In this document: positions 44,102 to 56,774 of the stretch, piece by piece
How positions within the stretch are numbered: the stretch's first letter is position 1
How the letters are laid out: each line of letters opens with the position of its first letter
Source: Camellia lanceoleosa
Taxonomy: Eukaryota; Streptophyta; Magnoliopsida; Ericales; Theaceae
DNA length: 64,000 nucleotides
Assembly (NCBI GenBank): GCA_025200525.1
Contig: CM045762.1
Coordinates: 24,121,374 to 24,185,373 of the forward strand
Direction: 5' to 3'
Notes under the pieces: generated by a model
Told to the model about the DNA's origin: nothing
What the model saw: the letters and a program-made list of their open reading frames with translations, nothing else
The model's database searches: none
Made by a program: the position numbers and the translations under genes

Positions 44102-47100
44102 TGTGGACACCTCATTTTTGACAGACTGCAAGGCTCGAGAGCTTTGTTCGGTACACTCGATGATGAAAGTGGTATTGTGCGTGGTTCGAGGTTTCAACGA
44201 AGGAGCCATGTTTAAGCCCCTAAAACAATCCCAAACCTTCCATATTTCCATTGATTATACCTAAGAAATTCATTTTTACACCTTGTGCCACCTTGTGTTG
44301 AGGCTAAAACAGAAAAACAAGGGAATGCATTGAGGCCCGGCCGTGGCTATTGAGGGTCAGCCGGCCGGGCCTTGGTAGCAAGAAACACTATTCTGGGCGG
44401 GAGGCTGCCAGCTATCCATTTTTGAAGATATTTATGATATTTTTGGCTCAAATTCTATAAAAATGACCATATATCTCTATTTTGAGGGTTGAAAAATTTC
44501 AAGAAAGCCATTATATCACCTTGAGAGCTCCTTCTTCTCATTTTTCTTGTGCAAGCAACACTTTGAGTTAATCTACCACCTTGAACTCATATCCATACAC
44601 CATACACACCTTCATACCTTAGCCTAGGAACCTTGGTTAAGCCTTGAACACCATAATTCAAGCTTGAGAGTGTCTTGGAGCTTAGTTTGATCACAAACAA
44701 AAAGCTTACTCCCTTGAGAGGTATAAGCTTGCTATCTTCCTTCTTACTTTCATTTCTTTCATTTGCTACTTAGTTCTTATTGTTTTGTGTTGTTTTTTTT
44801 ATCCTATTTTAAGTGTTTAAGTTTGGGTTTAAAGAGCTGCCAAAAGGGTAGAGAGAGTTTGCTCTTTCTACACCTTTACCTATAGCTCAAACCTTTACTC
44901 TTGCACTCTTTTTCTTTGTTCTCTACACTGATTTTCAGAGTTTAAAAAATGCTAAAAACCATGCTTTGAGGTTTCAAAAGTGGAGGAGTTAGCCACCTCT
45001 CATTGTTCTTATTTACTAGCCTTATTTCCTCTATTTGTTGTTTAGTTTTTTTAGCTATTTTCATGCATTTTTAGCCATTGTTTTTCATCACTTGAAGGCT
45101 GTTTTAGGGCTATTATAAGTTGTTTAAATAGTTCATGCATTGATTAGCGTAGTTGTTGTCTCATAAGTTTGCATACATAGCTTATTGTCCATTGTTTTAA
45201 GCTTTTCTTCAATTCATTTCCATGTTTAAGAACCTCATTTTAATAATCAACTTACCATTCATCTCTTTCATTTGAGAGTTGTTTCAATCGGTTGACGGTT
45301 ATTCAAAATGTGAACTAGAGATTTACGCTTAATGGCTTAATCTCTACGGAGGTTCATTGCCGACGGTTTAGTCTCTTTTTCATGTTGAGAATCACCTCCT
45401 GTTTGATATATTTCTCACTTAGTGGACATAACCTTTATTGGACGTAACAATAACCTTGGACTTGATGGATTAAAAGATGGCAAAGACTAATGAATTTGGC
45501 TTAAAATGAACTAACTCACATAAAGAAAATGTGTTATCTTGCTTGGGGTTCGGCCGGACGTTATGCCAAATCCGTTGTGTCAAGAGTTGTCTAACATCAA
45601 TTCATGATGTTTTGATGGATCTTCAAGCGTCTCTACCTCTCTCTTTGAGTTCACTCCATGATAGGAGGTAGGGGAGGTTGTTGTTCATATCATTTATTGA
45701 TTTTTGTCCAAAATTGTGCATCGAAATCATCAAGCAATCAACTTGCTTATTGATGGTTTTGGAAACAATTCTAACCTTCTCTTGTGGCTTTCCCATGATA
45801 GAGAAATGTTAGAGGGACAAACAGAGTCCAAAAATACTCTGTCTGCATTATTTTCACTTCAGAGCACAAAACAGAATTTGGCATGAAATTGAGGCACGAC
45901 CAGTCTTCTTTAGGCTCGGCCGAGCTTCATTGAGGGCTGGCCAGTCCTCAATGTTTGGTCAGTAGTGTATTTTTGCAGAAAAGAGAAAGTAGTGGCTGAA
46001 AGTGAAACAGAGCAAGCTAAGGCAGACAGTGCTGTTCTTGGACGCTGCGTATGCAAACATCGTGCATCCTTATGCATCCTTATGCATCCTTGCTTGACGA
46101 TTAAATTATTAATTATCATTAGTCTTGTTAATTATCATTGTTGTAATTAATTAATTAATATTATTGTATCATTTGTAATTGTTATAGTTAATTAGCTTAA
46201 GTAGCTAGTTTGCATATCTTGGTTACTCTTGTTGTAATAGCCTAGTTAGCTAGTTAATGGTTTAATTTATTCATTCGGTTTTGTAATAATTAGTTTAATT
46301 CAGACTTTTGGACTATTGATTTGCACTGTCTTGCATGAAGGCAATGTTGTAATAAGTTGTATGTCTTCCAACCTTACGTCTTTCTCCCTTTTACTTACTT
46401 GCTTATGATGGTCAGTATAGGACATCACGTTTTGTTAGCATGCTCCATGTTTTGCATCAATTGTCTTACATGCATCCAAGATTCGGCTCATCATACTAAC
46501 TCAATATCAATGTTCAAATCCATTACTTGAATACGTGCCTTATCGCATGTCTTGAGTGAAATCATATGCCATGCTCATATCTAAGCCTATAAAATACATA
46601 ATGTGTGTTGCATTAGTCATATTGTATTAATTAGGAACATGCATATTTTTCTAATTATTTTGCTTTGTTTTTGCTCGGAGTACTAGTTGAGCATTTACTT
46701 GTTTTAACATATTGTACGAATATGTTTGTATTACCATATCAAATCATGAATACCATGAGGCTAAGTGTTTAAATGATATAATTGTTTGAATGCCTGTGAA
46801 TGAAGGTTAGTTGCTTGAATTGGGATGGCTTGATTAAATGTCCATTTTAGCCCATTTTTTGAAGTGGCATATTCACAAACCAATTTCGAAAACAAAGATG
46901 AAATCAAAAGGTTCCAATTCTTGCAAACAAGCCTATACCTTGTGTGCGCATCACATAGTAAGTTAACTAATAAATCAGAACAAGAGCATATAATGTAAAT
47001 AAGAAACACATCATGATTAGTAGAGGCCGATCTTTGATTGGGCGAGTGGGGTGCTCAATTCATGACCTTTCCCTGTCGTACCTAAGTTCCCGAGCTGAGA

Positions 47101-47378
47101 CACTTTGGTGATGACGGACTAATGGCCTTTGGCACGAGTCTCGGGTTTCTGAAATTTTTCAAAAATATTTAGGTGGCGACTCTGAAATCTGGAAAGCAGT
47201 CCATTTTTGACATTTGATTAGAACATTGATTTTCCAAAAAAGAATCGTTGGATTTGGACTCTTTTTGTGTTTTCATTGTTTCATATTGCACTTGTGAGAT
47301 CAGATTTAGAACCAAGAGTGGAGTCCGAACTCTAGGGCTATTCGTCTTCCGAAAGGGGGCACAAAAAGTCGAGCTACA
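44102..47378 (+). repeat. 5' LTR (3.3 kb) of the Ogre-like element
   Basis: Starts TGTGGACACCTCATTTTTGA and ends GTCGAGCTACA. Homologous along its length to the solo LTR at 50760-53980. TATA box CTATAAAAATG at 44455-44465, hairpin AAAGGGTAGAGAGAG / CTCTTTCTACACCTTT at 44843-44877, second hairpin around the TTAGCCA loop (44981-45001), ATTTAGGTGGCGACTCTG block at 47167-47184. No coding. Confidence 0.9.
44455..44465 (+). promoter_or_regulatory. TATA box of the Ogre-like LTR
   Basis: CTATAAAAATG, preceded by TTTGGCTCAAATT. The solo copy at 50760 has the diverged CTATGAAAACG in the same place. Confidence 0.6.
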
Positions 47379-47383
47379 ATTTA

Positions 47384-47401
47384 TGGCGACTCTACTGGGA
47401 A
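47384..47401 (+). promoter_or_regulatory. Primer-binding site of the Ogre-like element
   Basis: TGGCGACTCTACTGGGAA, five bases after the LTR end. This matches the kind of PBS reported for Ogre elements (tRNA-Arg). The exact tRNA was not verified. Confidence 0.7.
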
Positions 47402-48285
47402 ATTAGAGAACTTGACTTAAAACTCATGATGTGAATTATTTATTTACACTTATATGTTCTTTGTATTTGCATTTGCATTGGTGCGCTTAAGTCACTATGT
47501 TTGCCGACTACTATTCCTAGACGGTTTGCCAGAGGCTTGGCCAAAAGGCTTGCCAAATGGCTGACCGGTCATGGGCTCTACCATGTTGGAAACATAACCC
47601 TTAGATTTGGATTACCGCCGTACCGCTTGATCTACCTTTCACTTCTCAGTGTTAGGTGTGAGAGGTATATTAGGTATTCTTGCTGAGGTACCCTTTTGAC
47701 CATTCGACTTAGTTGCATACAGTGAAGCTATAGTGACTATCCAACTTAGGACAGGATGCCACCCATTTGGAGTATGTTGTGAAACTCGTTGTTTAAATTA
47801 GTGCAGCCTAGATCATGCCAAAAATCTAGGACAGGGTACACTACCCCCTCATAGGGGTGTTTTGGCTCTTTTTTTTACTTGATATGTGCTTTTACAGTGA
47901 GACTGTGCAGAATGGTTCATATCAGTTTAAAGTTTGAAAATAGAGTTTAGTAGGGATTACATTTCAGCTATGTGTTATGACTATTGTGAATTGGGGCCGA
48001 AGTGTTATCCGATTTTGATTTTTTTTTCTTTATTTCTTGTTGCTAGGTAGTTTACCATCATAGCTTCGGAAAGACCCGATATTCCCCAAGCTGTGTGGAC
48101 TCACTTCGGTAGGCTGTGTAAAGCTCAAGATCTTGTTAGTGGTCAGCTCGTGTTAGTCTCGCTTTCTCCAGTCACTCGACGGAGAAGAAACAGACAGTCA
48201 GTAGCATCAGTACAAAGTACTCCACAAACACCTACCCTATTCTCATTTAGTCAGTTCACCAGTATCTAGTTCACCTAGATTAGCA
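47402..48285 (+). other. Untranslated leader of the Ogre-like element
   Basis: Between PBS and gag. No protein-like frame is recognised. A short open frame near 47501-47686 has no family resemblance. Pyrimidine-rich TTTTTTTTCTTTATTTCTTG at about 48019 could be part of a splice acceptor, since some Ogre elements are spliced. Confidence 0.4.
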
Positions 48286-49969
48286 ATGGCACAGAACACA
48301 ACATAGAACGCAGAGGAATTCACTGCCATGATGATTGGCTTCCAAAGGACTATGGACACTGTAAACCAAAGGATGGCTGCAAAAGATGAAGTCATTGCCG
48401 ACCTACGGCGTACATCTGGGGCGTCAGCATCAATCGTACACCTGATCCCTACTGCTCAGCTAAACTTGGATCTACCCCCACCAGTAGAAAATCTACCAGT
48501 CCCGGACCCTCAAGACATGTTTCCACCGGCTCCAGCTTATTGTCCACCGGTTCAACCTTCTCTAGGAATTTTTCCTTTCGATATCAATGAAATTGATCCA
48601 GCCTTAGTTAAGATTGCCAGATTGGAGAAAGCATTGAAGAAATCCCAAGGCTTTAACTCCATTCCAGATATCGAAGACGGGTATATTGAGGCTTTGGTCA
48701 GATTACCAGAGAAATTTAAGATGCCCCACATCGATAGATTCGATGGGAGTGTGGATCCAATCATGCATGTTCGGTTGTTTTTGGATGTATTGAGGCCCAT
48801 GGATTTGTCTAGGGCACATAAGCTTTTGTTGTTTGAGAGAACCCTGTCTGATGTGGCGGCCATTTGGTACGCTAAGTTGGAGGACTCTACAAAACAGAAT
48901 TGGAAGGAGCTATTTGAGGCATTTGTCAATCAGTACTCATTTAACACCTAGATAGAAGTAACCATTAGTGAGCTGGAGGCTATTCATCGATTTTGTCTCC
49001 CGGTGGAGAGCCAAGGCAGCTCGAATGACAAATAGACCTGCCAAAAGAGAGCAAATTCGACTGGTTGTCCAGAATCTTGAGTCGGACATGCTGCAGAGGA
49101 TGATAGTGGCACTGTTGTCTACATTTGTTTCGTTACATGAGCTAGGGTTACAGTTCGAGAGTGCATTCAAAATGGGTATCATCCACAGAACAAGCGAACC
49201 TGCAAGAAGGCCATTCTCCTGGAATACTAATGCTAGCAGTAGCACTATTCCACAACCTATGGATGTTAGTACTGTTGTTTCGACGGCCAAGATGGCTGAT
49301 CCTTTTGCTACTGCCACAACCTCACAACCTTCACAAAATACCAGCCCACCTCAGAATCGAAATTTTTTTACTCCCCTCCATATGAGCCCAACCCATGCCC
49401 TCAAGCTATTAATGCAAAATGGGCATCTCAAGCCTCTCAATCCTTGTCCACTTCCAGATCCACTGCCACCCAAACACGACCCTACCCAGTATTGTATCTT
49501 CCACCAACAACATGGCCACCCCACAGACATGTGCTACTATCTACGTCATGGGATCCAGGGTCTCATTGACAACGAAGTCATCACCTCACCTTCCAAACCC
49601 AACGTAACAACCAATCCACTTCCTGCACACAACCAAGTCCCCCTGCTCAGAAATATTAACCACATCTATACACTACTGCTCACCTTCAACCCTAGTACAT
49701 ACATTACCTCATCCCACTTACCAAAATCAGAGGTGGTCAGTCCAGAAGGCACGTACATGTGCATGATGGATCTAATACCACAAACTCAACCCAGGCCGGT
49801 GACAGTAGAAATGGAGAAAGAGAAGAATGCACTGAAGACAGGGTCATATGATATTCGTGTCATAAAGAAGGGGGTCTTGCTCGTAGAGGAGTACGATCCC
49901 AGTTTATACATTGTGGCCATCGATCAACCAAAGCATGTGGTCATACTGCCAGACTTTCTCTGTATTTAA
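48286..49969 (+). pseudogene. Gag of the Ogre-like element
   Basis: ATG 48286 (MAQNTT) is followed after six codons by a TAG where the frame otherwise continues with NAEEFTAMMIGFQRTMD. A coiled-coil N-terminus, a proline-rich stretch (PPPVENLPVPDPQDMFPP) and the gag domain (FKMPHIDRFDGSVDPIMHVR, AIWYAKLEDSTKQNWKELFE) come next. A TAG at 48948-48950 (after SFNT) and a frame change at about 48970 follow. The second frame contains FVSRWRAKAARMTNRPAKRE and a Cys/His motif CIFHQQHGHPTDMCYYLRHG near 49495-49560, the nucleocapsid-type motif of this lineage. It ends at 49967. Product: capsid protein packaging element RNA; inactive here. Confidence 0.87.
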
Positions 49970-50754
49970 TGCTATAAGGGAAGACCAAATGGCGCAGAAT
50001 CAGAATAAGTGGCCCGAGCAAGGCCTGAATGACTTAGCAAACCTAAAGGAGGATCTGGAAGAATTAGAAGAGGATCTAAAGGATCTCTACTTCGAGGAAA
50101 AAGATACAAGCTATGTGCAGATGGGATGGTGGGACCCGAGCCAGCCAGAAACAAGCAATGGATGGTTGAGTGAGGAAGAGTCCAATGTAGAGGAACAGAC
50201 ATGAGAGACTAGGACAAAAGAGGAAATTACTGTTAAGAGTAAGGCTGAGGCTACACCTCTTACTGAGAAGGAACAGGCACTGGAACAATTTTAAAAGGAA
50301 AGGATAAAGGAGATCCAAGCAAAGATAGCTCTAGAACAAGGCAAAGGAAAAAGGAAAGAAAAACCTGAAACAACGGTGGGTGATGCCCAGATAACCAGAA
50401 AAGTCGAATGGGATCCCAATGACCGAAAGAGGATGTTAAGGAAACTCAGAAAGTACCGGGATGTTGAAACCCAAGCTGTGGTGGAAGAAGAGTGGTATGA
50501 TGATGGGGCACATGATGTTAACATGATCCGGATAGAACCCAATGCTAGTCCGGTCATGACTTCAGGGGAGTGGTGGGAAGATAGTGATCTAAGCCACGTA
50601 TACACAGATAAAGGGTGGAAGGATGAGACCCCTGATGATACGTGGTATACTGATGAGATTGATTATCTGACCCACAGCGGTTGGTACTTTAAACCCCTGA
50701 CTTTAGATTAGCCAGAATCTTCCAACAGGGAGGCTGAAAAAGCAAAAGAGAAGG
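49970..50754 (+). pseudogene. Acidic region between gag and protease of the Ogre-like element
   Basis: Open frames at 49911-50204 and 50376-50711 encode very acidic, Glu/Asp/Trp-rich sequence (NLKEDLEELEEDLKDLYFEE; GEWWEDSDLSHVYTDKGWKD) separated by stops. This is the spacer usual between gag and protease in this family. It ends at 50759, where a solo LTR is inserted (target ATGTT). Confidence 0.6.
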
Positions 50755-50759
50755 ATGTT

Positions 50760-53700
50760 TGTAGACACCCAATTTTGACCGCCCACAAGACTTAGACGCT
50801 TGGTGCGATACACTCGATGATGAAAGTTGAATTGTGTGCTTTGAGTTCACAGCAATTCGGATTCAATCAGGCTCTCAAACTAACCTCAAATCTTTAACAT
50901 TTATCTTGTTTGAACCTCTAAGTCCCTTTTTCGGACCTTTTTCCACCTTGAGCTGAGTTTGAACCAAAAAACAGGGGAGGCATCAAAGCCCGACCGGGCA
51001 TCAGTGATAGCCGGCCGTGGCTATGGATGGTCGATAGGACCTCGGTGCCGAAAAACACTGTTTTAGGTAGGAGGCCGCCAGCTGTCCATTTTTGAAGATA
51101 TTTATGATATTTCTGGCTCAAATTCTATGAAAACGAAGCTGTGCTATTGTTTTGGAGGTTAACAAAAATTCTAGAAAGCTATATGCGCCTTGAGAGCTCC
51201 TCCTTTCTTATTCTTCCATAACAAGCAACCTTTGAGTTGACCTATCTCCTTTGTGTCATCTCTATACACCTCACCACCTTAGAGCTTTGGTTGATCTTTG
51301 AAAAGCATAATTCAAGCTTGAGAGTGGGTTGAGACTAAGTTTGAATCACAAACAAAAAGCTTACTCCTTGGATAGGTATAAGCTTGTTATCTTCTCTCTT
51401 GTTTTCATTTCTTTCATTTGCTAAATAATTCTTATTGTTTTGTGTTGTTTTGATCCTAGTTGAAGTGTTTAAGTTTGGGTTTGAAGAGCTACCAAAAGGG
51501 TAGAGAGAGTTTGCTCTTTCTACACCTTTACCTATAGCTCAAACCCTCACTTTTCCACTCTTTTTCTTTGATATCTACATTGATTTTCAGAGTTTTAAAA
51601 GGGCTAAAATCATGTTTTGAGTTTTCAAAAGTGAAGGGGTTAGCCACCCCTCCTTGTTCTTGCTTACTAGTCTTGATTCTTCTCTTTGTTTTGTAGCTTT
51701 TTTAGGTTTCTTTCCATGCATTTTAACCTCTGTTTTTCATGTTTTAAGGGCTGTTTTAGGGCTGTCCAAGCCTTTTAAATTGATTCATGATTTGTTTAGT
51801 TCATTTGTTGTCCCATAAGTTGGCATCCATAACTTAGTGCATGTTGTTCCAAGCATTTCTTTACTTTACTTAAAGTCTAATTTTAACAATCAATCCATCA
51901 TCTATCTCTTTCATTCTTGAGAATGATTTCAACCGATTGAGGTTGCTCAAAACATGTAAGAAAGACTCTTACTTAATGGCTTAATCTTTTCGAAGATTCA
52001 TTTCCAACGGCATAGTCTTTCTCTCATGTTTTTTTTGAAGAACCTCTTGTTTGACGTTAATTCTTGTTTAGTGGACTTTAACATCACTTTGGGACAAATG
52101 GACTAAAAAATAGCAAGGCTTCATAAAATTGGGTTAAAACTCAGAACAACCCATATAAAGAAAATGGCTTAAAATTGCTTGGACTTGACCGAACATTATG
52201 CCAAGTTCTTTGTGTCAAGAGTCATCACATGCTAATTCATGGCATTTTGATGATTCTTGAAGCGTTGCAACCTCCCTTTTTGAGCTCATTCCATGACAAG
52301 AGAGAGGGGTGGTCTTATTTCTTGCATTCATTGACTTTTTGTCCAAAATTGTATCCGAGATCATCAAGCAATCAATTTGCTCATTGATGACATTGGAATC
52401 AATTTCAACCTTCTCTCGAGATTTTTCCCATGACAGAGAAGGAAGATAGGACAAATAGAGCATGAGAACACTCTGTCTGCATTGGTTCACCTCAGAACAC
52501 AAAATAGAGTTTTGCACCAAATTAATGCATGGCCAGCGATCTGTAGACCTGATCGGCCATCACTGATGCACGGTCGGCCCTCAGTGTGTGGCCAACAATG
52601 CAGTTTTGTAGGAAAACAGAGCAGTGACTGAAGGTGAAACAGAGTTGGCTTGGACAAACATAGTACTTCTCAGGCGCTGTGCATGCAACCTTCATCCATC
52701 TTCACTTACGCCTTTGTCAAATGCGATTAATTGTTTCATTAGTGTTAGTTGTAAATTAATGTTATTGTAAATTAGTATTGTTGTAGCCATTAGCTTATTG
52801 ATATAGCTAGTAGAATTGTTGTAATAAAGTAGTTAATTAGCTTAGTTGAGTTAATTATTATTCAGTCGCTCGGTTTTGTAATAGTTAGTTAATTCAGATT
52901 TTCGGACATTGATTCGCACCCTCCTACATGAGGGATCAAGTTTTGTAATAATGTGTATGTCTTCCAATCCCACGTCTTTCTCCTTTTTACTTACTTGCTT
53001 CTAATGGTTAGTTTAGAACATCACGTTTTTTTTTTTTATAGCATACTCCATGTTTTGCATCCATTCGTCTTGCATGTATTTAGGTTCGACTCACCATACT
53101 AACCAAATGTTTAAATTCATTGCTTGAACACGTGCCTTATCGCATGTCTTGAATGAAATCATATGCCATGTTCATAGCTAAGCCTATAAAATACATAATG
53201 CATGCGTTGCATTAGCCATAATCGCATAAAATTAGGAACATGCATACTTTTCTAATTAGTTTGTTTTATTTTTGCTTGGAGTACTAGGTGAGCTTTTATC
53301 GTTTTAGCATTTTGCATCAGATGTTTGTGTTGCCATGTCTAACATGCTTTCCATGAGGCTAATTGCTTAAATGATTAAATGCTTGAATGCCTATGGATGA
53401 AGGCTAATTGCTTGACTTGGGACTGTTTGATTAAATGTCCATTTTTTAGCCAACTTTTTCAAGTGGCAAATTCACAAAACAATTTCAAAACAAAACTTGA
53501 GATCAAGTGTTCCAATTCTCGCAAAACTGGTCTATACCTTGTGTGCGCATCACATAGTAAAGAATAGCTAATAAAATCAGAACAAGAGCATATAATGTAA
53601 ATAAGAATCACATCATGATTAGTAGAGGCCGATCTTTGATCGGGTGAGTGGGGTGCTTAATTCATGACATTCCCCTCTCGTACCTAAGTTCCCGAGCCGA

Positions 53701-53980
53701 GACACTTTGGTGATGACGGACTAATGGCCTTTGGCACGAGTCTCAGGTTTCTTAAATTTTTCAAAAATATTTAGGTGGCGACTCTGAAATCTAGCAAGCA
53801 GTCGATTTTTGGCATTTGATTCAAACATCGATTTTCTAAAAAGAATTGCCAGATTTGGACTCTTTTTTGTGTTTTCACTATTTCACATTGCACTTGTGAA
53901 ATCAGATTTAAAACTACAAGTGGAGTTCGAACTGTAGGGCTATTCGCCTTCTGAAAAGAGGCGTGAAAAGTCGAGCTACA
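50760..53980 (+). mobile_element. Solo LTR (3.2 kb), same family as the host element's LTR
   Basis: TGTAGACACCCAATTTTGACC to GTCGAGCTACA, flanked by ATGTT on both sides (50755-50759 and 53981-53985). No coding. Homologous to 44102-47378 throughout, including the hairpin pair (51494-51529 and 51632-51653) and the TGGCGACTCTG block at 53775. Removing it with one ATGTT rejoins the pol frame (KEKDVEENLVLK). Confidence 0.92.
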
Positions 53981-53985
53981 ATGTT

Positions 53986-54560
53986 GAGGAAAACCTGGTC
54001 TTGAAATAGCTCAAGAAGATTCAGGCCAACATATCTATCTGGGGACTGATAATGGTGTCCCGGAAGCATAGACAAGCCCTGCTTGAAGCAATGAACCGAA
54101 CCAAACTACCCATTGACACCGCTGTTGATCAATTGGTATCGTTGGACACCTCTGGAGACGTTATGCTTGTAATATCCTTCACGAATAAAACATTGTCTCC
54201 TGAGGGTGCCAACCACAACCGTCCCTTGTATATAACCCTGGAAAGTAGTGGATTCCAGTAGTGTTAGTAGATACCGGATCAGCGATCAATGTGTGTCCAG
54301 TGAGAACTGCCTATGCCATCGGTTTGAGGCCAATTGACTTTACACCCACGACCCAAGTTGTCTGGGCTTATGACAATACAAGCTGGGATGTTATGGGAAC
54401 ATTCAAGAGCAATGTCCGAATCGGCCCGTCCGAACATGAGGTGGAATTCCATGTCATGGACATTCTAGCCACATTCAACCTACTACTGGGAAGGTGTGGC
54501 AACATTAGATGAAGGCTGTATCATCAACAGTCCATCAATTACTAAAATACCCCTTCAAAG
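53986..54560 (+). pseudogene. Aspartic protease of the Ogre-like element
   Basis: Preceded by the conserved block ANISIWGLIMVSRKHRQALL, interrupted by a TAG (54005-54007) where relatives have Gln. The catalytic strand VLVDTGSAINVCPVRTAYAI lies at about 54263-54320, with DTG intact. The second conserved strand, ILATFNLLLGR, is near 54490. Frameshifts before VLVDTG (a stop at 54259-54261) and after LLLGR break the frame. Role: processing of the gag-pol polyprotein. Confidence 0.85.
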
Positions 54561-55540
54561 GCGAGATTGCCACTGTGTATGGTAACTTTGCGATCTATCC
54601 TCCCCAGGGAACCACCGCACCATTATTGGAAATCATACATGGGGAAGAAGACGTGTTCCTTTCTGGCTTCTCTTTGGCAGAAGCTCGGTTGGTTCAAACC
54701 ATCATAACAGAGGGTGATGAAGATTTTGTGAGTGCGCAATCCATATACATAATGAACAAGCAGGGGCATGTGCCTGGATTGGGACTAGGCCAAAGTGGTA
54801 GACAGGGAGGTATTGTTGCTAAAGAGATCAGTCATAACCCCTACACTTTCAGACTGGGATACAAAACAACCGCTGTAGATTGGCAAAGGAAATGGCAGGA
54901 GCTGAGAGAAAGGCTGAAAGCAAAGAGGATTGGGAAGCAGTATGAGTTAGTCCACAAAACCAATACAGTGGACCTTGAATGGACGTTTTGTCCGCCAAGG
55001 AGAAGACTTCCCCTTTTGTGAATTCCTAAAGCCTTGGTATGATTAGGAAACAAAAACAAGGTATTCGGGGTTCGAGATCTTTTTTGGACACCAGCTAGTA
55101 GAAGAAGGGAATGAACAAGTAAACCTAAACACTGGTACGGATCAAGGAAGGACTGCAAGCCTGGACATCGAAGATGAGGAGCTGTTGGGAAAGGCACTGG
55201 TTGACTTACTGATGAGTTCTATTGCTAGAGCTAAGACCACCAACTTGGGGGATAGTTTTACTATCTTAATGATCAGGGATAACCCAGCAGTGGATTTCTC
55301 CAATCTTATCATGGACGCGTCTGAGGCTTCACTACTGGTCTGGAAGTTTAAGCAAGGCGTCATCAATAGTTCTGAATCGGATAGTGAGTCCGGATCTGAT
55401 TCCACTGAGTCTGTGGAGTCGGAACAGATTCGAGTTCCTCTAAGTCTGGTATTTCTGGGAGTGGTAACCCGGATACAAAAGTCCTATCTAGGTCATCTTT
55501 TAGCTTTTCTTTTGAGTCCACTATAACCGAAGATCCAAAC
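54509..55540 (+). pseudogene. Protease-RT linker with a G-patch-like motif
   Basis: The frame 54509-55021 starts with the protease end (STVHQLLKYPFKGEIATVYG) and contains NKQGHVPGLGLGQSGRQGG (about 54750-54805), a glycine-rich G-patch-like motif, followed by DWQRKWQELRERLKAKR. G-patch sequences are found in the protease-RT region of some retroviruses and plant elements. After a stop at 55019 the frame continues in other registers to 55526 with Ser/Glu-rich low-complexity sequence (SESDSESGSDSTESVESE). Its function in this element is not known. Confidence 0.6.
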
Positions 55541-56774
55541 TTTTTGAATGTGAATGCTATAAATGTTGCTTACTTCTCTGTGCCTTTGGTTTGTTGTACT
55601 GATCTTAATTTTCAAAATTTTGACATAAACAAAGAGGAAGAAATTCCTTGGGTTTTGAAAAATTTGGTTGATCACGAGGAGAAGAGGCATGTTAGGCCCT
55701 GTACAGATAAAATCGTATCAATTAACATGGCTACTGAGGAAGAACCTCGCTTGGTTCAGATCTGGTCCACGCTGTCTTTAGAGGAACACGAGCATTTAAT
55801 CGCTTTATTAAAAAATTTCAAAGATGCTTTCGCATGGTCCTATGAAGACATGCATGGAATCGATCCTAAGATTGTATAGCACCAGATCCCTCTTGATCTT
55901 GAGGCCCGGCCAGTTAAACAAAAGCTGCACAGAGTTCGCCCAGATTAGGCTTTGAAGATCAAGGAAGAAGCTACCAAACAGATTGAAGCAAAGTTGCTTG
56001 TATCTGAGTATCCAACATAGTTGGCCAACATTGCTCTAGTCTCAAAGAAGGATAGCAGAATCAGAGTCTGTGTCAACTTCAGGGATCTGAATAAGGCTAG
56101 CCCTAAGGATGATTTTTCGTTGCCACATATTGATGAGTTGGTAGACTTCACCGCGGGCCATGCATTGCTCTCGCTCATGGATGGGTTTTCTAGATATAAC
56201 CAGATTCTAATGGCAACCGAGGATAGGGAGAAGACCGCTTTCAGTACTCCATGGGGCACCTATTGCTACCGAGTCATGCTGTTTTGGTTGAAGAATATTG
56301 GGGCTACTTATCAAAGGGCTGCAACTACCATTCTGCATGACATGATCCATAAAGAGGTTGAGGTGTACGTGGACAATATGATTGCCCAGTCCAAATATTG
56401 AGAAGGCCACTATATTGCATTGGAGAAATTCTTTCAGCGGATCAGAGAGTATAGATTGAGGTTGAGCCCGTAAAAAAGCATTTTCAACGTAACAACAGGA
56501 AAAATACTAGGATTCTTAATCACATAGAGAGGAATTGAGGTAGATCCTTCCAAAATCAAGGTCATCTTAGAAATGCCACCACCAAGGACTGAAAAGGAGA
56601 TGTGCGGCTTTCTGGGTAAAGTGCAATTTATAAGACGGTTTAATTCAAAACTAACCTTGAATTGTGAACCACTATTTGGTCTCCTGAAGAAAGAAAAAAA
56701 GTTCCAATGGGACGATCACTGTCAATTCGCTTTTGAACAAGTCAAGCAATACGTACAGAATCTGCCTATGTTGT
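55541..56774 (+). pseudogene. Reverse transcriptase of the Ogre-like element, catalytic residue altered
   Basis: It begins with FAWSYEDMHGIDPKIV and a TAG, HQIPLDLEARPVKQKLHR, then LANIALVSKKDSRIRVCVNF, FRDLNKASPKDDFSLPHIDE, LSLMDGFSRYNQILMATEDR, WGTYCYRVMLFWLKNIGATY and the catalytic box EVYVDNMIAQSKY, in which the second Asp of the usual YVDD is Asn. After a TGA come LEKFFQRIREYRLRLSP, a TAA, and FLIT, a TAG, RGIEVDPSK, then EMCGFLGKVQFIRRF. The tether reads LKKEKKFQWDDHCQFAFEQV. The frame is interrupted by stops at about 55877, 55947, 56018, 56399, 56471 and 56524. It continues into RNase H at 61975 once the solo LTR and one CACCA are removed. Confidence 0.9.

Noticed and set aside
50760..53980. 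3' LTR of the Ogre-like element
   Set aside because: It has its own ATGTT duplication, and pol sequence continues after it, so it is a separate solo LTR.
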